From positions 103,344 to 167,343 of the forward strand of contig QKIY01000014.1 of NCBI GenBank assembly GCA_003250975.1: DNA of 64,000 nt. Direction: 5' to 3'. Under the pieces are notes generated by a model. The model was not told the DNA's origin and made no database searches. It saw only the letters and a program-made list of their open reading frames with translations. Positions 1-9,513 of the stretch are shown piece by piece. The stretch comes from Gammaproteobacteria bacterium (GTDB lineage Bacteria > Pseudomonadota > Gammaproteobacteria > Eutrophobiales > Eutrophobiaceae). Both the position numbers and the translations under genes were made by a program. Numbering within the stretch: position 1 is the stretch's first letter; every line of letters begins with the position of its first letter.

Positions 1-71
1 TTCGTACCGCTGCCTATGTTGTCGCGGTCAAGAAGATTTCCCGTTCCTACTATGATATCGGTGTTTATTGA
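1..71 (+). CDS. 3' end of probable Glu/Leu/Phe/Val dehydrogenase (partial)
   Basis: Frame 3 reads ...RTAAYVVAVKKISRSYYDIGVY* ending at 71; resembles the C-terminus of the Glu/Leu/Phe/Val dehydrogenase family. Only 23 codons are visible. Confidence 0.5.
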   Translation, partial: RTAAYVVAVKKISRSYYDIGVY

Positions 72-93
72 TTCAAATTAAAACCGGGTTTCA

Positions 94-119
94 CTTGAAA
101 TGGCACCCTGTGCCCATAT
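94..119 (+). promoter_or_regulatory. putative sigma32 (heat-shock) promoter of clpB
   Basis: CTTGAAA (94-100) followed by gCCCATAT (112-119), about 13-nt spacing, about 37 nt upstream of the clpB ATG; close to the sigma32 consensus CTTGAA-N13-CCCCATnT. Confidence 0.7.
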
Positions 120-156
120 CTAGTTGATAATGATTTAATGCCCAGGGATTTCATTA

Positions 157-2727
157 ATGAGAATCGATAAATTTACCTCAAAATTCCAGCTGGCCCTAGC
201 CGAGGCTCAAAGCCTGGCGCTTGGCCGGGACCATCAGTATATAGAGCCTGTTCATGTCATGGCGGCCCTGCTTGATCAGGAAGGCGGCAGTATGAGTAAC
301 CTGCTGGTCAAGGCCGGTGTTAATGTCAGGCAACTTCGCAGCAAGCTGGATGAGGCGCTTGATCGCCTGCCACGCGTCGAAGGGACGGGCGGTGATGTCC
401 TGATCTCGAAGGACCTGGAAAAGCTCCTGAACCTGACTGACAAATATGCCCAACTCAGGAACGATCAGTACATTTCTAGTGAATTGTTCGCCCTTGCCGC
501 ACTGGAAGACAAGGGTGAACTGGGCAAACTGATGCGTGCCTGTGGTGCTGACAAAACGAGTATCGAGCAGGCCATTGATAACCTGCGAGGCGGACAGTCG
601 GTGAATGACCAGAATGCCGAGGAAAACCGCCAGGCCCTTGAAAAATACACGATTGACCTGACGGCACGCGCTGAGCAGGGCAAGCTGGACCCTGTCATCG
701 GGCGAGATGAAGAAATTCGCCGAACGATTCAGGTGCTACAACGCCGGACCAAGAACAATCCCGTTTTGATCGGTGAACCCGGCGTAGGCAAAACCGCAAT
801 CGTTGAAGGACTTGCCCAGCGCATTATCAACGAAGAAGTCCCCGACGCCCTCAAGGGCAGGCGACTCCTTGCACTCGACATGGGGGCCCTGATCGCGGGG
901 GCGAAATTCAGGGGTGAATTCGAGGAACGACTCAAGGCCGTGCTCAATGACCTGGCGAAGCAGGAAGGTCAAATCATCCTTTTTATTGATGAGGTACATA
1001 CCATGGTTGGCGCCGGTAAGGCCGAGGGCGCCATGGACGCCGGTAACATGCTGAAACCCGCACTGGCACGTGGCGAACTTCATTGTATCGGAGCTACCAC
1101 CTTGAACGAATACAGGGACCATATTGAAAAAGATGCCGCACTGGAGCGACGTTTTCAGAAAGTGCTGGTAGACGAGCCAAGTATCGAAGACACCATTGCC
1201 ATACTGCGTGGTCTGAAGGAACGCTATGAAGTGCATCATAATGTTCAGATCACTGACCCTGCAATTGTTGCCGCAGCCACACTGTCACAACGCTATATCA
1301 CAGACCGTCAGTTACCGGACAAGGCCATTGATCTCATTGATGAATCCGCCAGCCGAATCTCGATAGAGATCAATTCCAAGCCAGAGGCCATGGACAGGCT
1401 GGAACGCCGCCTGATCCAGATGAAGATAGAACGCGAGGCATTAAAAAAGGAAACTGACGAGGCCTCCAAGAAACGCCTGCAGGTCCTGGAGGATGAGATC
1501 AAGAAGGTTGAACGCGAATTTTCGGATCTCGAGGAGATCTGGAAGGGTGAAAAGGCGGCCTTGCAGGGCACTCATCACATCAAGGAAAACCTGGAAAGGG
1601 CAAAACTGGAATTTGAAACTGCCCGCCGTGCCGGTGATTTGAATCGCATGTCCGAACTGCAATACGGGGTCATCCCCGAGCTTGAAAAACAGCTGGAGCA
1701 GGCCGACAAGAAGGAATCGCCTACCATGAAGTTGCTCAGGAACAAGGTTACGGAAAACGAAATCGCCGAGGTAGTTTCACGCTGGACGGGCATTCCCGTC
1801 GCAAAAATGCTGGAGGGAGAGCGCGAGAAGCTGTTGCGTATGGAAGAGGAACTGCATAAACGGGTGATCGGCCAGGACGAAGCCATTGCTTCAGTTGCAG
1901 ATGCCATCCGCCGGTCACGTGCTGGCCTGTCAGATCCGAATCGCCCGAATGGCACATTTATGTTTCTGGGACCGACCGGCGTCGGAAAAACCGAGCTGTG
2001 CAAGAGCCTGGCTGAGTTTTTATTCGATACCGAAGAGGCGATGATCCGTATAGACATGTCGGAATACATGGAGAAGCATGCTGTTGCACGCCTGATAGGT
2101 GCCCCACCGGGATATGTAGGTTTCGAACAGGGCGGTTACCTGACCGAGGCTGTCCGGCGTAAACCCTACAGCCTGATCCTGCTCGATGAGGTGGAAAAGG
2201 CACATCCCGAGGTATTTAATATCCTGCTGCAGGTCCTGGATGACGGCCGCCTGACCGATGGCCATGGCCGAACCGTTGACTTCAGGAACACCGTGATTGT
2301 CATGACCTCCAACCTTGGGTCAGAACGGATCCAGCAGATGTCAGACGAAAGTGATTACCAGAAGATGAAAGACACGGTAATGGGCGTGGTGGGGGCCCAT
2401 TTCAGACCAGAATTTATCAACCGGATAGATGATATCGTCGTCTTCCACAGCCTGAGGGACGAGCAGATCCGCGCTATTGCGGAAATCCAGGTCAAACATC
2501 TGAAGGATCGCCTGCGTGAACAAGACATGGATATCGAGATATCTACAGCTGCGATGAACTGGCTGGGCAATGTAGGCTATGACCCTGTATACGGCGCACG
2601 TCCCCTCAAACGCGCCATTCAGCAGCATATTGAGACGCCATTGGCAAAAGAGATCCTGGCAGGGAAATACGCACCGGGCTCAGTTATACGGGTAGACATG
2701 AAAGGCGATTACCTCACTTTCAGGTAA
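157..2727 (+). CDS. clpB: ATP-dependent chaperone ClpB
   Basis: 856 aa; Clp N-domain, two Walker A motifs ([16 protein letters not shown]), ClpB-type middle domain; RBS AGGGA upstream. Confidence 0.97.
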   Translation: MRIDKFTSKFQLALAEAQSLALGRDHQYIEPVHVMAALLDQEGGSMSNLLVKAGVNVRQLRSKLDEALDRLPRVEGTGGDVLISKDLEKLLNLTDKYAQLRNDQYISSELFALAALEDKGELGKLMRACGADKTSIEQAIDNLRGGQSVNDQNAEENRQALEKYTIDLTARAEQGKLDPVIGRDEEIRRTIQVLQRRTKNNPVLIGEPGVGKTAIVEGLAQRIINEEVPDALKGRRLLALDMGALIAGAKFRGEFEERLKAVLNDLAKQEGQIILFIDEVHTMVGAGKAEGAMDAGNMLKPALARGELHCIGATTLNEYRDHIEKDAALERRFQKVLVDEPSIEDTIAILRGLKERYEVHHNVQITDPAIVAAATLSQRYITDRQLPDKAIDLIDESASRISIEINSKPEAMDRLERRLIQMKIEREALKKETDEASKKRLQVLEDEIKKVEREFSDLEEIWKGEKAALQGTHHIKENLERAKLEFETARRAGDLNRMSELQYGVIPELEKQLEQADKKESPTMKLLRNKVTENEIAEVVSRWTGIPVAKMLEGEREKLLRMEEELHKRVIGQDEAIASVADAIRRSRAGLSDPNRPNGTFMFLGPTGVGKTELCKSLAEFLFDTEEAMIRIDMSEYMEKHAVARLIGAPPGYVGFEQGGYLTEAVRRKPYSLILLDEVEKAHPEVFNILLQVLDDGRLTDGHGRTVDFRNTVIVMTSNLGSERIQQMSDESDYQKMKDTVMGVVGAHFRPEFINRIDDIVVFHSLRDEQIRAIAEIQVKHLKDRLREQDMDIEISTAAMNWLGNVGYDPVYGARPLKRAIQQHIETPLAKEILAGKYAPGSVIRVDMKGDYLTFR

Positions 2728-2808
2728 GTATTCCATTAGATTGCACTTTTTTGTGCAAAGCAACATCATCAGGATGGGGAATCATCAGATTCTAGGAATG
2801 GAATACTT
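2726..2808. repeat. 83-bp element bounded by a perfect 12-bp inverted repeat, with an internal hairpin and a short direct repeat
   Basis: aagtattccatt (2726-2737) / aatggaatactt (2797-2808); internal TTGCAC-TTTTTT-GTGCAA (2741-2758); direct repeat atcatcag at 2765-2772 and 2781-2788. Confidence 0.6.
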
Positions 2809-2949
2809 GCCGCCTAAAATTGGAATTCCATCACGAACTACTGCTTTCCGGCCCGGACCGTGGGGATAATTTCAGGAAAATTGTTGGTTATTTCTCTTAT
2901 ATAATCTAATATTTAGGCGTCAATCTTTGCAAAGTTAGATAAATAACGC

Positions 2950-4671
2950 ATGGCGGTCTCCAACAAGAAAATACAATTGTCCGGCTTGGCCCGGAAACTC
3001 GTGCTCGACGGGATTCTGGATGAAGCGACAGCTGGCCAAGCTTTTCAGAGCGCACTCAAGGAAAAGACGCCTTTTGTCTCTTACCTTGTAGAGAACAAGC
3101 TCGCCCCCGCCAACAAGATCGCTCTCTCGGCTGCCAAGGAATTCGGCGTACCCCTGCTTGATATCAATGCCATCGAGATTGACCCCGAAATCACGAAACT
3201 GGTCAAGGAATCCCTAGTCAAGAAGCACCACGCCCTGCCGATATTCAAGCGTGGTAAAAGAATGTTCATCGCAGTTTCAGATCCGACCAACCTCATGGCG
3301 CTGGATGAGATCAAGTTTGCAGTTGGGATGGGGACAGATGCGGTTCTGGTCGAGGAAGACAAGCTGCAAAAGGCCATCGACAAGGCCCTAGACGAAGCCG
3401 ATACCAGTCTAGGAGACATGGCCGATGACGATTTAGATGACCTCAATGACCTAGACATTGCCGAGGAACGGACTGATGGCGGGATAGAGGAGTCCGACAT
3501 AGATGACGCGCCGGTAGTCCGTTTCGTTAACAAGGTCCTGCTGGATGCTATTAAAAAAGGCGCCTCGGACCTGCATTTTGAACCCTATGAAAAATACTAT
3601 CGCGTCAGGTTGCGTATTGACGGAGTACTTGAGGAAGTCGCTAAACCACCCCTGGCTCTTTCCCAGAAAATGGCGGCCCGCATCAAGGTCATGTCGCGGC
3701 TGGACGTCTCCGAACGGCGTGTCCCGCAGGATGGCCGTATCAAGCTGAAGATATCCAAGAACAAGGCCATTGATCTTCGTGTCAGCACCTGTCCAACCCT
3801 GTATGGTGAAAAGGCCGTGATGCGTATCCTGAATTCTGACGCTGCCTCACTGCAAATCGATCAATTGGGATATGAGGAATTTCAAAAGAAGATTTTCCTC
3901 GAAAACCTGATGAAGCCCTATGGCATGTTTCTGGTAACTGGTCCTACCGGTAGCGGTAAAACAGTCTCTCTCTATACAGGAATAAATCTCCTAAACAAGA
4001 TCGATGTAAATATTTCAACCGCTGAAGACCCGGTTGAAATCAACCTTGCAGGCGTCAATCAGGTACAGGTTGATGAACGCACCGGAATGACCTTTGCGAA
4101 GGCGCTCAAGGCATTCCTGCGCCAGGACCCGGATATCATACTTGTTGGCGAGATTAGAGACCTGGAAACCGGCTCAATCGCTGTAAAGGCAGCGCAAACG
4201 GGACATATGGTTATGTCGACCCTGCATACTAATGACGGCCCGCAAACACTGACCCGACTGCAGGACATGGGGATTCAGTCGTTTGCGGTGGCAACGAGTA
4301 TCAATATCATTACGGCACAACGACTGTGCCGCCGCTTGCACCCTGATTTGAAACAGATCATTGATATGCCAAAGGAGGCCTTGCTGGATGAAGGTTTCCC
4401 GCAGAAGTGGGTTGATAAAGGCATAACTGTCTTTGCCCCGGTTGAGGGGAATAGTGATTGTCCCAGCGGCTACAAGGGACGTACAGGTATCTATCAAGTA
4501 TTGCCCATAACAGAGACCATGAAACGCCTCATTATCGAGGGAGCCAACGCCGTCAAGCTGGGTGATCAGGCTGCAAAAGAAGGCGTCTGGGACATCCGCC
4601 TCTCAGGCCTTAAAAAAGTAATGGATGGTGTTACCAGTCTGGCTGAAGTCAATCGCGTAACCTTAGAGTAA
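2950..4671 (+). CDS. pilB: type IV pilus assembly ATPase PilB
   Basis: 573 aa; GspE/PilB family, Walker A GPTGSGKT, Asp box and His box (GEIRD, STLHTND); followed by pilC. Confidence 0.96.
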   Translation: MAVSNKKIQLSGLARKLVLDGILDEATAGQAFQSALKEKTPFVSYLVENKLAPANKIALSAAKEFGVPLLDINAIEIDPEITKLVKESLVKKHHALPIFKRGKRMFIAVSDPTNLMALDEIKFAVGMGTDAVLVEEDKLQKAIDKALDEADTSLGDMADDDLDDLNDLDIAEERTDGGIEESDIDDAPVVRFVNKVLLDAIKKGASDLHFEPYEKYYRVRLRIDGVLEEVAKPPLALSQKMAARIKVMSRLDVSERRVPQDGRIKLKISKNKAIDLRVSTCPTLYGEKAVMRILNSDAASLQIDQLGYEEFQKKIFLENLMKPYGMFLVTGPTGSGKTVSLYTGINLLNKIDVNISTAEDPVEINLAGVNQVQVDERTGMTFAKALKAFLRQDPDIILVGEIRDLETGSIAVKAAQTGHMVMSTLHTNDGPQTLTRLQDMGIQSFAVATSINIITAQRLCRRLHPDLKQIIDMPKEALLDEGFPQKWVDKGITVFAPVEGNSDCPSGYKGRTGIYQVLPITETMKRLIIEGANAVKLGDQAAKEGVWDIRLSGLKKVMDGVTSLAEVNRVTLE

Positions 4672-4678
4672 AAATAAT

Positions 4679-5899
4679 ATGGCACAAGCTGCAAAATCAG
4701 TAATGTTTATATGGGAAGGCACGAACCGTCAGGGGAAACGTGTCTCGGGAGAAATGTCAGGCCAGTCAGATGCCCTGGTAAAGGCCGTACTACGTCGACA
4801 GGGTGTCAACCCAACCAAGGTTAAAAAGAAACCTCAACCTCTTTTTGGCGGCGGGGCCAGGAAAAAAATTACCACTAAAGACATCACCGTATTCAGCCGT
4901 CAGCTGGCTACCATGATGTCCGCAGGTGTGCCATTGGTACAGGCATTTGAAATCGTAGGACGCGGCCATGAAAACGCCGCCATGCAGGAACTCATTCTGG
5001 GTGTAAAGGCTGATGTAGAAGCAGGCGGCACCCTAACAGACGCATTGCGCAAGCGTCCCCGCTATTTTAATGATCTTTACTGTAACCTGGTGCAGGCAGG
5101 TGAACATGCCGGTATTCTGGAAGGGATCCTCCACAAGATTGCCATATACATGGAAAAAACGGAGGCATTGAAATCCAAGGTCAAGTCCGCACTGGTTTAC
5201 CCTGCTGCTGTAATAGTCGTTGCATTTATTATCGTAACTATTTTGATGATCTTCGTAATACCACAGTTTCGGGAACTGTTTGCAAGTTTCGGAGCTGAAT
5301 TGCCTGCTCTTACAGTGATGATTATCAATATTTCCACATGGTTCACCCAGTATTGGTGGTTACTGTTTTTGGTTATCATTGGCTCTGTGGTCGGTTTCTT
5401 TGAGGCGAGGAAACGTTCAAAGAAGTTCGGTGACTACCTAGACCGAATGTCCCTCAAGATACCAATTATCGGTTTAATCCTGGAAAAATCCGCGATTGCC
5501 CGCTTTTCCAGAACTCTAGAAACCATGTTCTCTGCAGGTACACCCCTAGTTGAGGCCATGACTTCTGTTGCAGGAGCAACTGGTAATATAGTTTTCTATA
5601 ATGCCTGTATGCAGATCCGCGATGAAATCACCACAGGAACTCAGTTACAGACAGCGATGAGAGATACCAATTTGTTTCCCAATATGGTCATCCAGATGGT
5701 TGCCATAGGTGAGGAATCTGGTGCAATAGATACTATGCTTGGCAAGGTTGCAGACTGGTATGAACAGGAAGTTGATGATGCTGTGGAAGCTCTGACGAGC
5801 CTCCTGGAACCCATGATCATGGCTTTCCTGGGCGTTGTGATTGGTGGTCTGGTAATTGGTATGTATCTGCCAATCTTCAAGCTTGGTGCAGTTGTATAA
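4679..5899 (+). CDS. pilC: type IV pilus inner-membrane platform protein PilC
   Basis: 406 aa; two T2SSF domains with TM segments; adjacent to pilB. Confidence 0.96.
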   Translation: MAQAAKSVMFIWEGTNRQGKRVSGEMSGQSDALVKAVLRRQGVNPTKVKKKPQPLFGGGARKKITTKDITVFSRQLATMMSAGVPLVQAFEIVGRGHENAAMQELILGVKADVEAGGTLTDALRKRPRYFNDLYCNLVQAGEHAGILEGILHKIAIYMEKTEALKSKVKSALVYPAAVIVVAFIIVTILMIFVIPQFRELFASFGAELPALTVMIINISTWFTQYWWLLFLVIIGSVVGFFEARKRSKKFGDYLDRMSLKIPIIGLILEKSAIARFSRTLETMFSAGTPLVEAMTSVAGATGNIVFYNACMQIRDEITTGTQLQTAMRDTNLFPNMVIQMVAIGEESGAIDTMLGKVADWYEQEVDDAVEALTSLLEPMIMAFLGVVIGGLVIGMYLPIFKLGAVV

Positions 5900-5907
5900 T
5901 TTATCCT

Positions 5908-5942
5908 ATGCCTGTCTGAGCCGGAATGGTTCAGACAGGCAT
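5908..5942. repeat. strong inverted repeat (hairpin) between pilC and pilD
   Basis: ATGCCTGTCTGA (5908-5919) / TCAGACAGGCAT (5931-5942), perfect 12 bp, extendable by GCC/GGT with a 5-nt loop; no T-tract follows. Confidence 0.75.
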
Positions 5943-6011
5943 ATCAGGACCTGTATTATTCAAGTACAATCACCCACTGATTCCTGTTAATTTTCCTCCT
6001 GGACTTTCGGT

Positions 6012-6878
6012 ATGTCGATTTCAATGTTCTTTGAAATTTACCCAGGGATATATCTGGTCTCCATGGCGCTTCTGGGACTGGCCATTGGCAGTTTTCTGAA
6101 TGTTGTTATATACCGCCTGCCCATCATGATGGAAACTGACTGGAAAGACCAATGCAGAGTTCTTCTGGATATGGGTCCTGCAACAATGGAAAAGCAAACC
6201 TATAATATTATTACGCCCCGCTCCAGATGCCCTCAATGTGAGCACCCTATTCCTGCGCTTCATAACATACCCGTTCTGAGCTATTTAATCCTTGGCGGCA
6301 GGTGTGGTTATTGCAAGCACAAGATATCTATCAGGTATCCACTCGTTGAACTCATGACAGGTATACTTACAGTATTTATCGCATGGAAATTCGGTTTTAC
6401 GCTACAAACCCTTTTCATCTGTCTCTTTACCTGGGCATTGATCTGTTTGTCACTTATTGACATAGATAAACAATTATTACCTGATGATATAACACTCCCT
6501 TTTATATGGATCGGACTGGGATGTAATTTGTTTGGCATATTTACTGATATACAGTCCAGCGTAATTGGAGCCATGCTTGGTTATGTAATTTTATGGTGTA
6601 TATTTATTATTTTTAAAACCTTAACAGGCAAGGAAGGTATGGGATATGGTGATTTTAAACTCCTTTCAATGATGGGTGCCTGGATGGGATGGCAGATACT
6701 TCCTTTAATCATATTAATTTCATCTCTAGCTGGATCCGTTATTGGAATCTTACTGATATTATTCAGGCATCAGGATAAAAACGTGCCAATCCCATTTGGA
6801 CCCTATCTTGCGATTTCTGGCTGGATAAGTCTGATCTGGGGAGACCAGATCATCTCCTTTTACATGCAATATATTTAA
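6012..6878 (+). CDS. pilD: prepilin peptidase / N-methyltransferase PilD
   Basis: 288 aa; N-terminal CPxC...CxxC zinc motif, multiple TMs, GxGD motif (GYGDFK) and LIDIDKQLLPD. Confidence 0.96.
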   Translation: MSISMFFEIYPGIYLVSMALLGLAIGSFLNVVIYRLPIMMETDWKDQCRVLLDMGPATMEKQTYNIITPRSRCPQCEHPIPALHNIPVLSYLILGGRCGYCKHKISIRYPLVELMTGILTVFIAWKFGFTLQTLFICLFTWALICLSLIDIDKQLLPDDITLPFIWIGLGCNLFGIFTDIQSSVIGAMLGYVILWCIFIIFKTLTGKEGMGYGDFKLLSMMGAWMGWQILPLIILISSLAGSVIGILLILFRHQDKNVPIPFGPYLAISGWISLIWGDQIISFYMQYI

Positions 6879-6888
6879 TTGATGTTAG

Positions 6889-7485
6889 ATGTTACGTGTA
6901 GGCTTGACAGGAGGAATCGGAAGTGGGAAAACCACCGTAAGTAAACTATTCAGTGAATTAGGAGTTAATGTAATCGACGCAGATGATATATCCCGCGAGA
7001 TTACAAACACGGATAAAAAGGTTATTGAACAAATAAAGCACCATTTTGGAGCTGATGCAATCACATCAGATGACAAAATTGATAGGCAATTCTTGCGCAA
7101 TAAAGTTTTTGAAGACGAGTCTTCACGCGCCTGGCTGGAGGATTTATTACATCCTCTGGTTTACGATCAGATAAGGGAAAAACTCAAGCTTGTAACTTCA
7201 GGATATTGTATTATCAGTATCCCCTTATTGCTTGAAACCTATTCTGATGGTTTGATTGATAGGATTCTGGTTGTGGATTTGCCCGTGGAAAAGCAGATTT
7301 TGAGAGCGGCTTGGAGAGATTCCTCGGATCCCGAGTCGATAAAGCAAATTACTAAAACTCAGATTGAACGGACAAAGCGTATTTCAATGGCTGATGATAT
7401 TATTAATAATGAAGGCGACATTGATTCCTTAAGAGAGCAGGTTATTAAACTCCATGAATTCTATACCTCTCTTTCCAGTCAATAG
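6889..7485 (+). CDS. coaE: dephospho-CoA kinase
   Basis: 198 aa; VGLTGGIGSGKTTV P-loop typical of CoaE; context pilD-coaE-zapD-yacG. Confidence 0.96.
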   Translation: MLRVGLTGGIGSGKTTVSKLFSELGVNVIDADDISREITNTDKKVIEQIKHHFGADAITSDDKIDRQFLRNKVFEDESSRAWLEDLLHPLVYDQIREKLKLVTSGYCIISIPLLLETYSDGLIDRILVVDLPVEKQILRAAWRDSSDPESIKQITKTQIERTKRISMADDIINNEGDIDSLREQVIKLHEFYTSLSSQ

Positions 7486-7523
7486 ATAATTTCCATGTAT
7501 TAGAAAATATATTAATAACTAAA

Positions 7524-8291
7524 GTGAACTTAATAGCTTACGAACAACCCTTAAATGAACGCATTCGAGCTTTTTTGCGTCTTGAGCATCTATTCAAGTT
7601 CGCTTCATACCATATTTCCGGCACAAGCGAATGGGATAACCGGTCGGCGATAATAGATTTTCTTAATATCGTCGATCAGATAAGCAGATCGGATATCAAA
7701 ATGGACTTGATCAAGGAATTGGAAAAGCATTCATCAACCCTTGAAAGTCTGAAAAATAACAAGAATGTTGATATGTCAAGATTGAATGAAATTCTTGAAA
7801 ATATATCAACTGTCTCATCAATATTGAGAAATTCATCCTGCCAACCTGGGCAGACTATAAGACAGGATGAATTCATTTCATCTATCAAACAACGTAGTAT
7901 TATGCCTAGCGGATCATGTAACTTTGATCTCCCAAATTATCATTACTGGTTAAACAAGTCAGCAGAAGAAAGGAAAAAAGATCTGCAGAAATGGTATGAA
8001 GATCTGGAAATTCTGTATGAGGGGGTCAAGCTGACGTTAACTATGGTAAGAAATAGTTCAAATCCAGTTCATGAAATTGCTACTTCCGGTTTTTTCCAGA
8101 AACCAATTGACTCCGGGCTTTCTTGCCAATTAATCAGGATTTTATTACCTTCCAATAGTGAATATTACCCTGAAATAAGCGGTGGAAAACACCGCTTTAC
8201 AGTAAGATTTATGCAACAATTGACCAGTGACTCAAGACCTGTACAAACATCAGATAATGTAGAATTCGAATTACATTGCTGTATATTGTAA
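7524..8291 (+). CDS. zapD: cell division protein ZapD (GTG start)
   Basis: 255 aa; ZapD/DUF1342 family (YEQPLNERIRAFLRLEHLF); between coaE and yacG. Confidence 0.93.
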   Translation: MNLIAYEQPLNERIRAFLRLEHLFKFASYHISGTSEWDNRSAIIDFLNIVDQISRSDIKMDLIKELEKHSSTLESLKNNKNVDMSRLNEILENISTVSSILRNSSCQPGQTIRQDEFISSIKQRSIMPSGSCNFDLPNYHYWLNKSAEERKKDLQKWYEDLEILYEGVKLTLTMVRNSSNPVHEIATSGFFQKPIDSGLSCQLIRILLPSNSEYYPEISGGKHRFTVRFMQQLTSDSRPVQTSDNVEFELHCCIL

Positions 8292-8293
8292 TT

Positions 8294-8473
8294 ATGAAAG
8301 TCAAATGTCCGCAATGTAGAAAAGTTACAAAATTTGATGAGGCTAATAAATGGAGGCCATTTTGCAGTCAACGCTGCCGTATGATAGATCTTGGCGAATG
8401 GATTGATGAAAAGAAGTCTATTTCTGATGAAGATGATATCGTATTAGAACGAAGAAGAGTAAATCCCCACTAA
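8294..8473 (+). CDS. yacG: DNA gyrase inhibitor YacG
   Basis: MKVKCPQCRK...FCSQRCRMIDLGEWIDE; zinc motif CPxC-CSxxC. Start chosen at the ATG at 8294 rather than the 8276 ORF start. Confidence 0.94.
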   Translation: MKVKCPQCRKVTKFDEANKWRPFCSQRCRMIDLGEWIDEKKSISDEDDIVLERRRVNPH

Positions 8474-8475
8474 AA

Positions 8476-9462
8476 TTAGTTTACCAGGCATTTACTGATT
8501 AACTCCCCTGGCTTACTTGCTCCCCAGATACCACTCAACATTGCAATTCCCTGTGCACCTTCCTGCCATGCTTTCTGCATATGAAATGGCAACATTCCAC
8601 CAAGTGCAAATACTGGGATATTACAATCTGATACCAGCTTTGCAAACTTTTCCCAACCTAAAGGAGCGGCGTCCGGGTGGCTATCGGTTTCATTAATCGG
8701 TGACAACACCGCGAAATCAACTTTGACCCGTTCTGCGTGTGATAATTCCATTTGATTATGGCATGAAGCAGACACCAGGTAATTGTTATCGAGTGGTCTT
8801 TCGTTCAATTGTAATAGCCTTGAACTATTAAGATGTACACCGTCAACATTAAACGTTACAGCAGTTGCAGCAGATGAGTTCAATAATATTTTAGCATCGC
8901 AAGCATGACATATTGATGCTACTTCATTAATTATATATGGCTTTTCTACAATCGTTTTTTCATCATAACGTAACTGAATCAACCTGGTCCCCCTTTTTAC
9001 AAATTCCTTTACTGCAGATAAATATTGTTCCACATTATCTGAAGGTGGGGGACTAATCAGATAGAATTCCGGCAATTTTAACGATTTTATTATCCCGGAA
9101 TTTGCGTTGGGAAATGCGTATTCATCCAGCTTATCTAATTTCACCCAACATACGCGCTGCCCTTCTCTGCTATGAGCTTCACCTTCCCATGCATTAACCA
9201 ACCACACATCGAGATATACATGGTATTCCGGATATTCGTGTTGTAGTTTAATAAGAGGTCTGGCATTCGTTATTCTTATTCCGATTTCTTCCCTCAATTC
9301 CCTGCATAATGCGGCTATCGGTTCCTCATTAGTTTTTATTTTACCGCCCGGGAATTCCCATAAGCCTCCTTCGTATTTATTTGCCTGCCTCCTTGCTAAA
9401 AATATTTCATCCTTGTAATTTTTCAACACGCCGACGACGGCATGTATATTTTTCTTTAGCAT
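8476..9462 (-). CDS. Nudix (MutT-like) hydrolase fused to a thiamine-phosphate synthase-like (ThiE) domain
   Basis: 328 aa; Nudix box GGLWEFPGGKIKTNEEPIAALCRELREEIGI, then C-terminal TMP synthase-like domain (LIQLRYDEKT...GVHLNSS...FALGGM). Confidence 0.92.
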   Translation of the reverse strand: MLKKNIHAVVGVLKNYKDEIFLARRQANKYEGGLWEFPGGKIKTNEEPIAALCRELREEIGIRITNARPLIKLQHEYPEYHVYLDVWLVNAWEGEAHSREGQRVCWVKLDKLDEYAFPNANSGIIKSLKLPEFYLISPPPSDNVEQYLSAVKEFVKRGTRLIQLRYDEKTIVEKPYIINEVASICHACDAKILLNSSAATAVTFNVDGVHLNSSRLLQLNERPLDNNYLVSASCHNQMELSHAERVKVDFAVLSPINETDSHPDAAPLGWEKFAKLVSDCNIPVFALGGMLPFHMQKAWQEGAQGIAMLSGIWGASKPGELISKCLVN

Positions 9463-9513
9463 TTACCGTTAATTTCCTCTGTAATATTTCCCTCGTTTCT
9501 TTCAAACAATAAA

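Noticed and set aside
2913-2932. Sigma54-like aGGCgtcaatctTTGCA before pilB
   Set aside because: Spacing between GG and GC is 11 rather than the required 10 and the -24 element is incomplete.
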